Assembly: GCA_964023275.1 (NCBI GenBank) | Contig: OZ029921.1 | Location: 7,450,806-7,514,805, forward strand | From: Norana najaformis | Lineage: Eukaryota; Annelida; Clitellata; Crassiclitellata; Hormogastridae | Direction of reading: 5' to 3' | Length of the DNA: 64,000 nucleotides | In this document: piece after piece, positions 1 to 17,237 of the stretch | Layout: each line of letters opens with the position of its first letter | How positions within the stretch are numbered: the first letter of the stretch is position 1 | Notes under the pieces: model-generated | What the model saw: the letters and a program-made list of their open reading frames with translations, nothing else | The model's database searches: none | What the model was told of the DNA's origin: nothing | Position numbers and translations under genes: made by a program

Positions 1-600
1 TGCGTCATATACACAGCGGTCGGAAACTCCTGGAAGAACACGACTAGCTCGTCCTCCTGGCGCTGCAGTTCACCCTTTGGAAACTGGTTCTTCCGCAAGA
101 CCTGGCGCAGGTTATGGTTAATTCTTAGAAAGCACTGGCCTGCACTGAAGGCGATATTGCCTGGACATAAGGGGACTTCTTCAGCAAACCTTGCACCATA
201 ATCACGGCCGCTGTGAGACACGCTGCCTCTTGTCATTCCCTGTACCAAGATGTTTTGCTGTTCCTCTTCTGAACCATTCACGTAACTGTTCCATACAGAC
301 ATGCTTTCCGAGTTGGTGAACAGCTGAGAGAACGCTGACTCGGGTGTTCTGTTGATCAAATCAATGTACTCAACCTGATAGGAATCATCTTCCTCCTTCT
401 CCCCCTGGTTTGTCAGCTCGTTAAGATTTGCGATGCGACGCAGTTTCCGAAAGCCATTGGATTGGTGCCTGTTGTCACGCGGATTGAAGTGAGGCTGAGA
501 TCGTGCAAAATCTGATTTCTTTTTTCGATATGGGTTCTTTGCTCCCTTGATGCAAAGCTCCCCGACTACTTCGATGCATTCGTACATGCTAGCTAGGAAG
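1..600 (-). CDS. R3HDM4: R3H domain-containing protein 4-like, partial exon
   Basis: The minus strand is open from about 600 to the window edge, giving roughly 195 residues from the Met codon at 587-585. A possible splice acceptor (TATCAG, or CTTCCTAG a few bases on) lies just upstream, so this may be an internal exon and the true start may lie elsewhere. The fragment has a basic N-terminal stretch (KNPYRKKKSDFARSQ), an acidic linker (EKEEDDS), the block MSVWNSYVNGSEEEQ, and near the edge CFLRINHNLRQVLRK followed by EFPTAVYM. From memory these match the order of blocks in animal R3HDM4 (vertebrate C19orf22): VWNDFMN..EEQ, then CFQRI..LRAVLKR, then SPQAVYT. The R3H core expected further C-terminal is outside the window. 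R3H domains bind single-stranded nucleic acid; the cellular role of this member is poorly known. The codon pattern is clean, with no stop. Confidence 0.72.
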
Positions 601-2041
601 CTGATACAGAACACATAGCAAAGTATTATCAGCACATTAGAACTATTGATCCAAATACATTTACCAAAAGAAAATTATGACTAACTTATACACCCGAACT
701 TATCAACTATTTGAACAACTGTATTTTGCCACAATAGCAGAAAACAACAAAACATAACAAAAATTTTAACTAGACAAAGGCAGCACCGATGCTTAGCAGT
801 CCATAAACACATTGGTCACTGTACACAAGTCACTATATTCCCTATAGGGTCATACCGTGTCAACTTGACCAGTGGTCCTCACCTGACCATCTGTATTGGG
901 CACAAATTTGCAAGGTTGGATGCAATTTTATATGATTTTCAATCCCAGTTAGAAGACCAACAATACACGAACACAAATTAAATTCTAAGTACCCATTCTA
1001 GTCTACCAAGTACAAGTGTGGAAGACCACGTTCAAATAACATGCTAATTTGGTTACTCGTGGCAACGTCATGCCTCCCAATGATTCAAAATTAACATTCG
1101 GAAGTCGTTAACTCGTCATATGTAGAGTGGCATTTTGCATTACCTGATTCGCATGCATAGCAAAAGGCAGTAAATGTACAAGCACAAGTGTACTTTACAG
1201 GCACTTCCTTCTCATTTTCTCAGTGCCAATATTGGCATCACATACCGCATATGTTTGTTCTCAGTGCTTTTTTTTCTAGAAAAAAGGTTCCACAACTGAA
1301 CAATTATGGAAGGGCTAAACCTAATAAATAAATAAACACTGAAAACAGTGTTAAGTTGTAAACACTGAAATTGAATTAAAATAAGTTACATTATATTACA
1401 TAACTAAAATAACTCAGAACACTAAATTCTTTTATCGATAACTAAATTATTTTTTATTAGCCGAAAAAAAGGTGCTGGAACGCCGTTCCGAAGCATTCCG
1501 TCTGAAAAAAGCACTGTTTGTTCTGTATATTATCACTATTTCACAAGCATGTACGTATTTACAGACATATAGATATGTAAAAGATATAAAAAATTATTAA
1601 AACCTTAGATAGCTCCAGATTAGTCATAATACCATAATGGCAGATGCCAAGCATCAAAGTTCCTTCTGTTAAAGTTTATTTCTGATGGATAAACAGCTAG
1701 GTCAAACTATGGATCGTTTCAACAGATACAGATCCCAATGAGGGCTTCAGCAAAACCAGACATAGAAAAAGCCATATGCACATAGTTGGCTGAGGATAGT
1801 TATTTCAGTCGAAGCTGACAATTTAAATGAGGCCTTTATGACATTTAATGATGTCTTACATGAAGAGGAAACTCTGACCAAAGTGGTCAGCAAACTTTTA
1901 GGCACTGTTAGAATTACTGTGGCAGCTGGTAAAATTATTAATTAATTAATATTTTATTCTAAATTTAACACGCCATACTTTCCACAGTTCATCATGTCTT
2001 CTTTTGAGGAAAGGGACAAACATGACAAAGTGACTGATTTA
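601..2041. other. AT-rich intron or intergenic DNA
   Basis: No open frame with coding character is visible on either strand. If the R3HDM4-like acceptor at 600/601 is real, this stretch is at least partly its intron. I see short A/T runs only. Confidence 0.5.
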
Positions 2042-2061
2042 CTTACTTTACAGCACAGAAT

Positions 2062-2345
2062 ATGCAGCTCGGCGGCCTCAAGTCCATTTCATCCAGCCTC
2101 TCCTCTGTTCTACATGACCGAAACTCTGCCCCACACAGCCTAACTGCGGCTCCACCGGGTGGACAAACCTCTGCTCCATTAGGTATGGCCTCTGCTCCAC
2201 CGGCACTAAATTCTGCTCCACTAGGCCTAACCTCTCTTCGGCACAGCTTACGCTCACCATTACCTGTCCCCACCTGTGCTCACAGGGCCTAACCTGTGCT
2301 CCACCAGTTCAACAGGTCTTCGCTTCACACGAACGCTTCTCTCTT
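2062..2345. repeat. Degenerate minisatellite, about 20-22 bp
   Basis: The words TCTGCTCCA, CTCCACC and GGCCTAACCT recur at roughly 20-22 bp spacing with substitutions. The resulting frames (both strands open for about 75 codons) are a product of the repeat and do not look like a gene. Confidence 0.55.
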
Positions 2346-3120
2346 CCGCCTCTAATCCGGGCCAGACCAGATCAAATCTCTGCCCTGTCGGACTTCGAAC
2401 TATTCACAGAGCAATGGTTCTTGCCCTAGATCCATTGGGCACGCTGCCAGAAGTAGGAACCTGTTTGCTGTTTGCCAAGACGTCGGGGTAACAAGCACTT
2501 TGTAACAACTTTATGAGAACTCGTGACGACAACAATGCATAAAACGATTCCAGCTAGAAGTTTCTTCCATTACGTTACAAAAAACCGGATCGCACACGTA
2601 ACCATTTGTGACATCGGACATCATAAGTGATGCCATTAACCATGTTCATAAACTTTAAGTCCGTTAACATCTGCGTTTAATCCATTTACTTACTATAGAA
2701 TTATATCCTTCCTTCCAATCGACTTCTTAAATGAGCGTCGGTCGTTACCGTGTGTCAAATGCACCTCGGGGATCGCGAAAATCCTAAGTTTAATCCCCGC
2801 AACTCCGAAGATTTCGAGTCCTTGAGCAATCGCCAAGCCCCAGGGCAAGGACCAACATTGACGGACTGGAAAATCCTTATTTACCGTCGTATGACGTTTT
2901 TAAGCAACCAGCGCCTCAGCGCCCCTGGCGATGAGCAAGTATATCGTGTTGTTAACAAATGCTTTGCAGCTTTAATAGAATTGACGAACAAATATTTTTA
3001 AGAGTAACCATTTCCAGCTGAAGGTAAAACATATATAATATGTGCCGTAATGTGTGCATTACAAATTAATATACATGTCGACAATCCTTACGTTACATTT
3101 GCTTTACAATCCTCAGTCTA
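2346..3120. other. No recognisable gene
   Basis: A plus-strand frame of 83 codons at 2750-3001 has no recognisable domain and no clear splice context. Nothing else is seen. Confidence 0.45.
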
Positions 3121-3900
3121 TTATCATCAACTGGCCCAGCATGTCAAAATCCCAACCCACATTAAACAATTGCCTCGATTCACACCTTTATAACTAATTC
3201 TTCTGTACGCAACTTAGGTGTTATCTTCGACTAAAACCTCAGCCATCTATCCCGCTCATGCATCATGCACATCCGTTACCTTCACAGAATCCGCCCTGTG
3301 CTTGACTCCAAAACCGCTACTATCATCGCCACGTCCATAGTCCTGCTAAACTAGACTACTGCAATTCACTTTTCCTGAATATTGCTACAACCCAAATAAA
3401 CCGCCTTCAAGCTATCCAGAATGCTGTCGCTCGTGCTGTAACCAAAACCCCTAGACACCATCCCTGCTATTCTCAAATCGCTCCTCTTCCACTTATACAC
3501 TTCTCCGCCCTCCCGTCACCTCGTTTTTCGAATTTGGAAATCGCTCCATTGTCATAGATGCCCCCTCCTCTGGAATAAATTCCCGCCAGAATTACGACAA
3601 TTATCTGAGCCATCATACAAACTTGTCAATACTTCTTCCCTTGCAATTTCTGCGCAGGTCTTTCTTTCATCCAAACTAAAAACACTCCTCTTCCATAAAT
3701 CCTATCCCTATTCCTCCTGCGCTCCTTATCTAACTTGCCACTCAAATTCCAAACACCATCTACCATTGACCTGGAACCGGACCCTTTTACCTATCAAAAT
3801 TGTTTTGACTGAGGGCCTGTGAATAAGCTGGTACCCGCGGCGCGGCTTTTGTTGGGCGCTGTAGAAATCTCGGAATTACGATTACGATTACCGTAGCCGT
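3121..3900 (+). mobile_element. LINE remnant, family 1: reverse transcriptase C-terminus and 3' tail
   Basis: Translating with frameshifts gives NLGVIFD, then HLHRIRPVLDSKTA, then LDYCNSLFLNIATTQINRLQ and AIQNAVARAVTKTPRH, the typical C-terminal block of CR1/L2-like non-LTR reverse transcriptases. It continues to a C-terminal LFHKSYP motif. Several stops and an internal deletion make it dead. The 3' end carries GACTGAGGGCCTGTGAATAA and ends near GGGCGCTGTAGAAATCTC plus ATTACG repeats, a tail found again at 4140-4292, 12045-12180 and, truncated, at 17876-18020. Confidence 0.8.
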
Positions 3901-3904
3901 CTAA

Positions 3905-4292
3905 CTGTGTGCTCACGTGATCATTGGTTCTTGACCTGGAACTGAATCTGACCCTTTCGGCCTATCTATTTTTTTATGACTGAGCGCTATGTGAATTTGA
4001 CGATGTCAGACGCACCGTACCGCAGCTACATAAACTTATGACGAAAAACGTGCATAATTCCGCTGCTTAAATTTCTCGAAAGCTACTAAACCTGTAACTT
4101 GGAAATTTCTTAAATTTCTCATCAGTTAATCAGACTTTGGGAAAGCAGCCTGACTCTTGGATCTTGATCTAGAACCGAACACTTTTGCCTGTCGATTTTG
4201 TTTTGACTGAGCGCCTGTGAATAAGCTAGTCTCCGTGACGTGGCTTTCGTTGGGCGCTGTAGAAATCTCGGGATAACGATTACGAAACGCGC
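3905..4292 (+). mobile_element. Two further 3' tails of LINE family 1
   Basis: The segment at about 3925-4005 (TTGACCTGGAACTGAATCTG, then GACTGAGCGC) and a better copy at 4145-4292 (GACTCTTGGATCTTGATCTA, then TTGGGCGCTGTAGAAATCTC and ATTACGA) repeat the tail of the LINE immediately upstream. They are probably independent 5'-truncated insertions. Confidence 0.65.
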
Positions 4293-4655
4293 CTACTTGC
4301 TAGCGCACAAGTGTCGCCAAACTTCAATTTTCAATCGGATATACAATGTGTGCTTGACGGTCCATTCTTTTATATACGGATTCTTTGTACCAAGGCGTGT
4401 CGGCCAAATCAGCGGCTGTGAGTCTAAATAAGCCAATGACTAACCGATGGCAACCGGACAGTAAGTAAGTAAATAGGCGTGCACGTTCATTCATTCGGAG
4501 CATGTATGTAGCTCTCTCATTTAGAAATGATTCGTAAAAGGTGGAAAATAATATAATGCAAATGATATAAAATAGAACAAAGCAAATCGTCGTAGCACCC
4601 ACCAGTTTTTTTCTTTTTAGAAGTAATATATTTAAATGCGTTAATTATTATTTTT
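4293..4655. other. No recognisable feature
   Basis: A 92-codon minus-strand frame here shows no domain. It ends in an A/T-rich stretch that leads into the next LINE tail. Confidence 0.4.
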
Positions 4656-5240
4656 TTACCCGAGGTAAGTATAATCCATCAGGTATAATTGTAATTGTAA
4701 CTTGAGATTTATAAAGCGCCTCTTAGAGGATAAACTCAACAGAGGTGCTTCTGACCCGAAAAAGTAAAATCACTGTCTCGCAGGCTCCTGCGGAACACTG
4801 AGAGGGGGAGAGAAAGGAGCTCAAGTGCAATTCTCGAGGGAGACGATTCCAGCAAGTGGGACCAACCTAGGCAAAGCTTCTGGACTGGGCTGCAGCGGTA
4901 CGCATGCGGGGGACAAACAGGAGATCTTGAGCGGCCGAGCGAAGGTTGCTAAGGCCCGCCAACGAGGAGACCAAAGTGCAGAAGTCAATGAGGTAAAGGG
5001 GAGCAGAGCCAAGAACAAGACGAGATGTGGCCATACTTTGGAATGCCCCCTATGAGACGAGCAGCAGAATTGAGCACAGATTGTAGCTTAGCAGTTTTGG
5101 CAAGCGATAGGCCGGTAAAGATGGCGTTCCCAAAGTCAACCCTGGTGCAAATGAGGGCATGGACCAGCGTGGAGATAGCGTGAAAGGAAAGAGTACGCGA
5201 TTGGTACGGAGCTGACGAAGATGATAAAAACAAATGCGAG
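4656..5240 (-). mobile_element. LINE remnant, family 2: reverse transcriptase C-terminus and tail
   Basis: The minus strand reads SFHAISTLVHALICTRVDFG, NAIFTGLSLAKTAKLQSVLN and SAARLIGGIPKYGH, classic late reverse-transcriptase motifs of non-LTR elements. After frameshifts it reads LVPLAGIVSLENC. The tail (GAGTTTATCCTCTAAGAGGC, then TTTATAAATCTCAAG and TTACAATTACAATTA) recurs at 33745-33965 and 58040-58470. Confidence 0.8.
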
Positions 5241-5261
5241 AGACGCTGTTAACAGGTGGTG

Positions 5262-5326
5262 ATATTATTATTATTATTATTATTTATTATTATTATTTAT
5301 TATTATTATTTATTATTATTATTATC
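5262..5326. repeat. (ATT)n microsatellite
   Basis: Tandem TTA/ATT with one-base interruptions. Confidence 0.9.
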
Positions 5327-5382
5327 CAGCTTATCAGTTTCAGTTTATAAAGTGAACAGATCGTCATCAGTCCTCGGGTGCC

Positions 5383-5843
5383 TTGAGGTCTCCAAATATG
5401 CCTCTGAAAGCGACGGCATTTAGTCACTCGAGATTTGTATCAAAATGTGTAAAATTGAGTCTATTAGAATCTTTTGTTTTACCAGTGTTAATCCATGCGT
5501 TAGAGGCTATAAACATATCAGCAGCTCAACTCCAACAGTTAATTGCATATTGGAATAATACCTATAGAAAGATTTTCAAGATGCATAAATGGGAATAGTT
5601 AGAAATGTTCAGTGCTTTATGGGACGTATGAATCTTATACATATCATGCATCTGCGGAAAATACATTTTTCTGCTAGGATTTTATTTGGAAGCTATGATA
5701 ACAGTATTCTCAATACCTGCTGTACAGGAGATTATTATAATGATGAAATTTTGCATTTATGTCGTGACTATAATATTGAGTTATCTATGTTGCACCATGG
5801 ATTGGATGAATTTATGATTGATTTTGCTAAGAACTGTGCTTAA
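5383..5843 (+). mobile_element. LINE remnant: C-terminal reverse-transcriptase region
   Basis: The plus strand reads KLSLLESFVLPVLIHALEAI, then WNNTYRKIFKMHKWE and a stop. A shifted frame then gives RNVQCFMGRMNLIHIMHLRK and IHFSARILF. This is the C-terminal segment of a non-LTR retrotransposon protein: loss of contact after transcription, the tyrosine-rich WNNxYRKIF block, then MHKWE. A single frameshift or stop near 5597 breaks it. It is followed at once by a TA microsatellite. Confidence 0.75.
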
Positions 5844-5931
5844 GCCCATTTAATTTTTCTTCCTTTTTTCTTTCTTTTTTGATTATAGTTGGTTGTACTT
5901 TCTGCATTGTCTACCTTCGTGGTAAATAAAC

Positions 5932-5932
<1 letters not shown>

Positions 5933-6012
<80 letters not shown>
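5933..6012. repeat. (TA)n microsatellite, about 80 bp
   Basis: Uninterrupted TA between two retrotransposon fragments of opposite orientation. Confidence 0.98.
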
Positions 6013-6013
<1 letters not shown>

Positions 6014-6460
6014 CGCTGTGTGCAAAAAAGAGGCTCTGAGAAAGATGGGTTGTCTCACGTGGATCACCAGAAAAAGCAGTTAGTTGGCGACCCAATTCAG
6101 AAATAAATTCAAGACCTGTCAAGTTGATAGGTCCCACTGTGTCAAATGGAACTGGGATAAAGTTGTGTGATGGAGGGAGACCTGACCATTTTCTAACTGC
6201 AGCTTGTTCAGCTGCGCCTCCTGGTGACGTTGATGTCAGATTGATGTATGACGGCGCACATGTGTGTGGGCATTTGATTACATCCAGTGCAAGATATTTG
6301 CCAGACGACCACGGTACCAGCGTTGTTCCGTCCGGTCGTTTTCCGTAATTACGAAGAAGCCCAGATGGCTCCTTAGAGTTAGGGATGTCTGCCTTTCGAA
6401 GTGCTCTCCAGATGATGTCGTTCATGGCGTAGTGTCTGCTGGAACGTCCACTTGCCATTT
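6013..6460 (-). mobile_element. Retrotransposon C-terminal fragment
   Basis: About 145 residues are open on the minus strand: NDIIWRALRKADIPNSKEPS, GLLRNYGKRPDGTTLVPWSS, then GKYLALDVIKCPHTCAPSYI and LTGLEFISELGRQLTAFSGD. This pattern (KEP.GL...GKRPDG.TL.PW..GK.LA.DV, then ELGRR...GD.RE) is the C-terminal tail seen in many invertebrate reverse-transcriptase proteins. The frame runs into the TA array and is therefore truncated. Confidence 0.72.
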
Positions 6461-6479
6461 TGCATATCAGCCCATGATG

Positions 6480-6690
6480 TCCTCCTTGGTCAACTGTCTT
6501 ACTACAATGGCACTGGCGCGGCGTACATATGTGCTTCAGTTCAAAATCAACGACAAATGATGTTTAGAAGATAGGTCTTGAACAGGGATTTGATTGTGCC
6601 AAGAGATGATGCATTCTTCACATAGTCGGGAAGACTGATCCACGCGGTGTGTCCAGCAACAGAGAAGGAAAATTCGCCAAACATTACATT
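6480..6690 (-). mobile_element. LINE C-terminal fragment
   Basis: The minus strand reads GEFSFSVAGHTAWISLPDYV, then KNASSLGTIKSLFKTYLLN. This is the standard C-terminus of CR1-like elements (FSVAGP..WNSLP...K....FK..LKTHLF). Only the last 60 or so codons survive, with stops beyond. Confidence 0.7.
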
Positions 6691-6699
6691 ACATTACAT

Positions 6700-8160
6700 T
6701 GCATTGCAGAACAGTTCTTTTACTTCAGCTGTAGTAATTACTTTAACACAGTCATGGTTCGTGCTTAGGCCTAATGAGTTGTTCAACACTGGAAAATAAG
6801 TATACGTACTGCTGGCATGCTTAAGAGACGTTAGGCTAAAAAATTTGACTGAATAATGTACACAAAGAACACTGGACAGAATAAGGACGAAAGGTAAATG
6901 GAATAGTGAAGTTTACTGCACAACAGCAGTTATGACAGGATCACCTATTCGGCTCTCTATGCACAGGACAAAGGTCGTTAAAAACTGGAACCCGGAAATT
7001 TGATTGACTCGTATTTTCGAGATTAAATTAAGTACTGTAAATCAGACGGTGTGGGAGAGTACTGGCCACCCGCTCTCACTTGCCGTGGCTAAGAAAATAA
7101 AGTCGCTAACATTTTGTACCCATGGATGCCTCTCGATGCTAGCTCAAGTTCCTGCTGTTCTTCGTTTTCTTCAACCAATCCAAAGGATGCAGCATGTTGT
7201 TGGAAGTCTGGTTACACAGCGGTCTAAGCTCCTTTAAGCCATGCTAACTATAGATTCCTTGTCTATTCGCATTTGCAAAACGCACGTGCAAAATGCATAG
7301 ACATCATTAGCAGCAGTATTCATAATGTGGCATATGGCAAAACACCTTCTAGTTAAATATAGAAGTTAAGCATCAGCAGCTGTACACTTTCGAGGCTGTT
7401 GTCGACAAAAGTCGACATTAGGGTTGAAGTCGGTTGTCGACAAATATTCAGCCTATAGCCTATTTTAAAAAAAATATTTAGTCTCGGAATGTTGTGTAGA
7501 TTGTACGTTGAAAGTGGAAGAGATAATGATTCGCATGACGCGAGACGTAGAAACGACCACTAAGAGAAAAATTACGAGCTGATGTCAAATGTAATGCGGA
7601 CGCTACTTATCATGCAGTTGAATTCCCGCTCATAAATTAAATGCGTTTGCTGTACTACTCAAACAATTATGCGGCGCTATTTTAACTCAACAGCCCTTTC
7701 TTGAACACAATTAAGACGATAAAACACGCAGACCAAAAGCAGTTTTGTTTGCAATCTGTGTATTTGTCTCTTATAAAATTAATATGCTACACTACTACAC
7801 AACTCTGTATAAAAATAAATGAGTGAGTAGGCCTATGTAAGTAAGTAAGTAAGTAATGCATTTGTTAACACGCCATATGCCATCAGCCTACATTGTCTAG
7901 ATACAAAATATATAGGTCTATACGTACACACATATATTCTAATTCCAGTTTTGCAATACAGATATCAATGTAGGAATATATATCACAGACAAGGAAAAGC
8001 TAACTAGACCTTTTAGGTAAAAGTCGTCGCATTGGAATTCTCTGATTCATCAATAATTATCGTTAATTAAAAACAATGCAGGGTAATAATAACATTTAAA
8101 ATAACCTACTAATTCCCAATGAAATCGGTATAAAATGCAACGAAAGCTGGTATTATGCTC
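6700..8160. other. No gene recognised
   Basis: Mostly AT-rich unique-looking DNA. It contains two copies of the palindrome TTGTCGACAA (7399-7408, 7434-7443) with a third GTCGAC between them, and a short (GTAA)n run near 7838. A 77-codon plus frame at 7004-7237 has no recognisable domain. Confidence 0.45.
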
Positions 8161-8166
8161 TTAAAT

Positions 8167-8201
8167 CAAAGATCTTAGAGTCCATGACTCTAAGATCTTT
8201 G
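8167..8201. repeat. Perfect 16-bp inverted repeat (hairpin), 3-nt spacer
   Basis: Arm 1 is CAAAGATCTTAGAGTC (8167-8182), the spacer is CAT, and arm 2 is GACTCTAAGATCTTTG (8186-8201). The arms are exactly complementary. It is in intergenic DNA about 1 kb beyond the 3' end of the tetraspanin gene. Confidence 0.95.
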
Positions 8202-8635
8202 CTTAAATGTTATCTAGCCATAAGTATGCACAAATACCAGCAACGTAATGCATAACAGCTAGGTCAAATCAAACCATTAAGCTCATAGAGGTAGGCTATA
8301 TGCATACGGCAGCATAGACTGGCTTAGCACGAAACGCAGAATCGGTTTAAGTAGGCCTACGGTGGAGTCTGGTGGCCCTTCAAGAAACCAAGGCTTGGAT
8401 TATTTGCGGAAGGCTAGAACAGCTTGGCTGGGTCTCTTTGATCATCTTAGTACTGAAGCCGCGAATGACTCAACTAGAAACCCTGAAACGGGTTAGTACA
8501 GAAAAAGTGACTTAATAAGCGTAGGACTATGTGTATAGATTTAGTAACTCATAAAAAAGCCGGGAACACCTGGAATGATGGTAAAAATAATAACTTATGC
8601 AACTGAATTTTAGATTGCCCTCCGCTTAGAAGGGC
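8202..8635. other. Unremarkable intergenic DNA
   Basis: No open frame or repeat that I recognise. Confidence 0.4.
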
Positions 8636-8802
8636 ACAATGACCACACGACAGAGCATCTCTGGTGTTGAGCAATAATTGTGGGTGAAGAAGGGCTTGTT
8701 CAAGGTCCGTACACAGTAACCGCCTCAGAGGAGGCTCGAACCCTTACACTTCGTATTACAAGCCGGGCGCTCTAACCAATCGGTTAAAGTGCCTCGTGTG
8801 CA
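8636..8802 (-). mobile_element. tRNA-derived SINE, family C
   Basis: On the minus strand a box A-like block (TAACCGATTGGTTAGAGCGC) is followed about 45 bp on by a box B (GGGTTCGAGCC). A unique body then reads GGACCTTGAACAAGCCCTTC. The same head, body and tail occur at 22826-22998, 37465-37640, 42570-42745 and 58922-59100, and the tail alone at 12185-12262. Confidence 0.8.
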
Positions 8803-9163
8803 CTTGGCACCCAGCAGCTGAAATTGATTAGACCCTACCTATCACAGTTTAAACGAGTTAGAACTGTTTTCGTAAGGCAGCCTTAATTAATGCGCATGAC
8901 ATGCACATGGAAGCCTAGACTGACATTTCCTAAAATTGAACAAAATCCATGGTAAGTCTAAATAGATGTCGTTCTGTAATAGCAGTGCTATATACTACGC
9001 CACACATTTATACGTTTCTACGTAAGCCCAACGGAGCTAATGAAAATCAAGCTTAGCTCTAACTACTCAGATGCGGATAAAATACGCGCTTCATTAGATA
9101 TTTGACTTTTTCTTCAGACATGTGGGTCAGGTCACAAAGGTCACATCCTCTCCGGGTTCAGCA

Positions 9164-15225
<6,062 letters not shown>

Positions 15226-15495
15226 TCTCTGCAAATAAACAACGAACACTAGAAACAGTGAGTAACTGAATGGATGAGTGAAGAAGATCAATGACTGACA
15301 CGAATCAACTAGCGCACAAATGAATGAATGAACGGAAGAACGAACGAAACAAAGAACGAACGAATTAGTAAATGACATGTTAATCATGCATGAAAACAGA
15401 AGAAGGCAGACACACAGACAAACAAACAGACAGAAGGTCAGACGGCCTGGAATGTGAATGCTAATACGGTGCGTGTGTTGTTGTTAAAAGTACCG
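15226..15495. other. Probable 5' UTR intron of the tetraspanin gene
   Basis: GAAC/GAAT-rich simple sequence and a short CAGA run. No first exon or TATA box could be fixed. Confidence 0.35.
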
Positions 15496-15502
15496 GGAGT
15501 AA

Positions 15503-16667
15503 GTACTTAAGTAAAAGTAAAGGTAACTTACATGTAGGTAAATTTAAGCATTTGGTAACAGTAAAATGTAACTTTCAGAACTTAAGTAAAAGTAGGTCTA
15601 CTTGTCAACAATTTTACTTAAGTGAAAGCAAAGGAAACGGTAACTTTCAGTATTTAATAAAAGTTAAACATGCAGAAACTCCCAAGAGTTCAAAACTCTT
15701 TGGTTATAGCCTTAACTGATACGTCCAAATATGAGCATATAACCCCTGTTCTTAAACTCCAGTTGTTAGCAGAGGATTTGCGTCATCATTGAACTCTGGC
15801 CAACCAGAATACTTAAATAGATCCTCATTCTCCAAACAAGTTCGTCTGATTTTCTTAATCTGGTTGTGCCAAAAACTAGAATTGTTCTTGGTGGGCGAGC
15901 TTTTTCGGTTGCTGGACTTAAATGTTGGAACTGAGGTTTCTGTACCTGTTTCTTCTGCTCATTTGTCATTTCGATTGAAACTTGAGACGTACCTTTTTCA
16001 GTTGGCTTATTCCCCATAGGCTGTCTTTGTGTTTCAGCGGATTGACTTTCTGGATATGGACCTGACTTATCGGTTGAGGCCTTGTGCATTAGACACTGGT
16101 GCTACAGAAGTTTCTAACTGCAAATTACGTTCATAGTATGAAATATAATGTCCATTGGCAACAACATACCTACAACTAAAGCTATGGTCCTCTTAGACAC
16201 CAAATATTTAGCCATAACACTAGCGAGTTCTCGACTACTTAACAACATACTCGACAGAGTACTCGATTCAAAAAGTATTCATAACGGCAGCCCTACTCGT
16301 AGAATGCACCTCAACTTACCACTCTTTCCTAGTCGGCTGCCTAACATCAACACAGTAATTTGTCAATGAACAAATGCACCAATTAATGATCCAGCAGGAC
16401 AGGTGACTCTCTACCAGACCCCCCCCAGGTGGGCGATAATGCGTTAAGGTTAGGGGGTCAAAAGTTTGACTAAAATTACTGTTAGGCCTAGAGTAAAAAT
16501 GGGTTTGCACTGTCGAAAAAATACTCTCTAACAAACTTAATACCGAAATATGTGACTCGTTAAAAGTACAGACAAATAGCCGAACTGTTACTTTGCTAAA
16601 AGTTAAAGTATTTCCACTTTTCAACACTTCTTCACAAGTAAAAATGCTAAAACTTTTACTTAAGTAC
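15503..16667. mobile_element. Possible inverted-repeat DNA element with subterminal repeats
   Basis: GTACTTAAGTAAAAGT at 15503-15518 and its exact reverse complement at 16652-16667 flank about 1.15 kb. Degenerate copies of ACTTAAGTAAAAGTA cluster inside both ends (15560-15660 and 16560-16640). No transposase is seen, so it would be non-autonomous. No target-site duplication was established. Confidence 0.5.
15666..16125 (+). mobile_element. LINE family 3 remnant: C-terminus and tail
   Basis: Shifting frames give EHITPVLK, KTRIVLGGRAFSVAGLKCWN, SVPVSSAHLSFRLKLETYLF and QLAYSP. The same C-terminus (FSVAGARLWNSLPVSV ending in LKTHLFQLAYSP) is at 21805-22010 on the minus strand. It lies inside the inverted-repeat element. 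Confidence 0.75.
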
Positions 16668-16946
16668 AGTAAGTCGTTAGTTTTACTTCTCTTTTGTTCA
16701 ACACTTGTCGTAAGTCGATCGTCGAATCGAATGATTCCGTTTCAGTCCAGAGATGAATTTCAACAAACAACAGCTTCAAACACGACGAAACACGCACAGG
16801 CATCAACTCTACTCATTCGACCGAGTGAGAGGGACGCGCATAAACAGTCAGAGACAGAGTTATATTGACAGATACAAACGAGAAGCATTCAGAGGAAAAG
16901 ATATACAGTAGAAACAGACATATACATATACACGCATATATACACG

Positions 16947-16948
<2 letters not shown>

Positions 16949-17004
<56 letters not shown>
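16949..17004. repeat. (TA)n microsatellite
   Basis: About 56 bp of TA bordered by CATATACA words. Confidence 0.95.
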
Positions 17005-17005
<1 letters not shown>

Positions 17006-17059
17006 GCATGCATAAACAGGAAGAGGCATTGAGACTTTAAGATGTTTGAACATGTAGAG

Positions 17060-17173
17060 ACGTGGGAGGCATACACGTCGCGTGGAACAGTCTTCCTGAC
17101 GACGTGAAAAGTGCTCAGTCTCTGGACACATTCAAGTCACGACTCGAACTCGGCCGTGCTACGGCGCTGTTTA

Positions 17174-17236
<63 letters not shown>

Positions 17237-17237
17237 T
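17060..17237 (+). mobile_element. LINE C-terminal scrap ending in (ATT)n
   Basis: VAWNSLPDDVKSAQSLDTFK and SRLELGRATALF is the C-terminal consensus of a CR1-like protein. It runs directly into about 65 bp of ATT repeat and then the tail word TTTACCCGAGGTAGGTATAA, which also occurs at 4657-4676. Confidence 0.7.
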
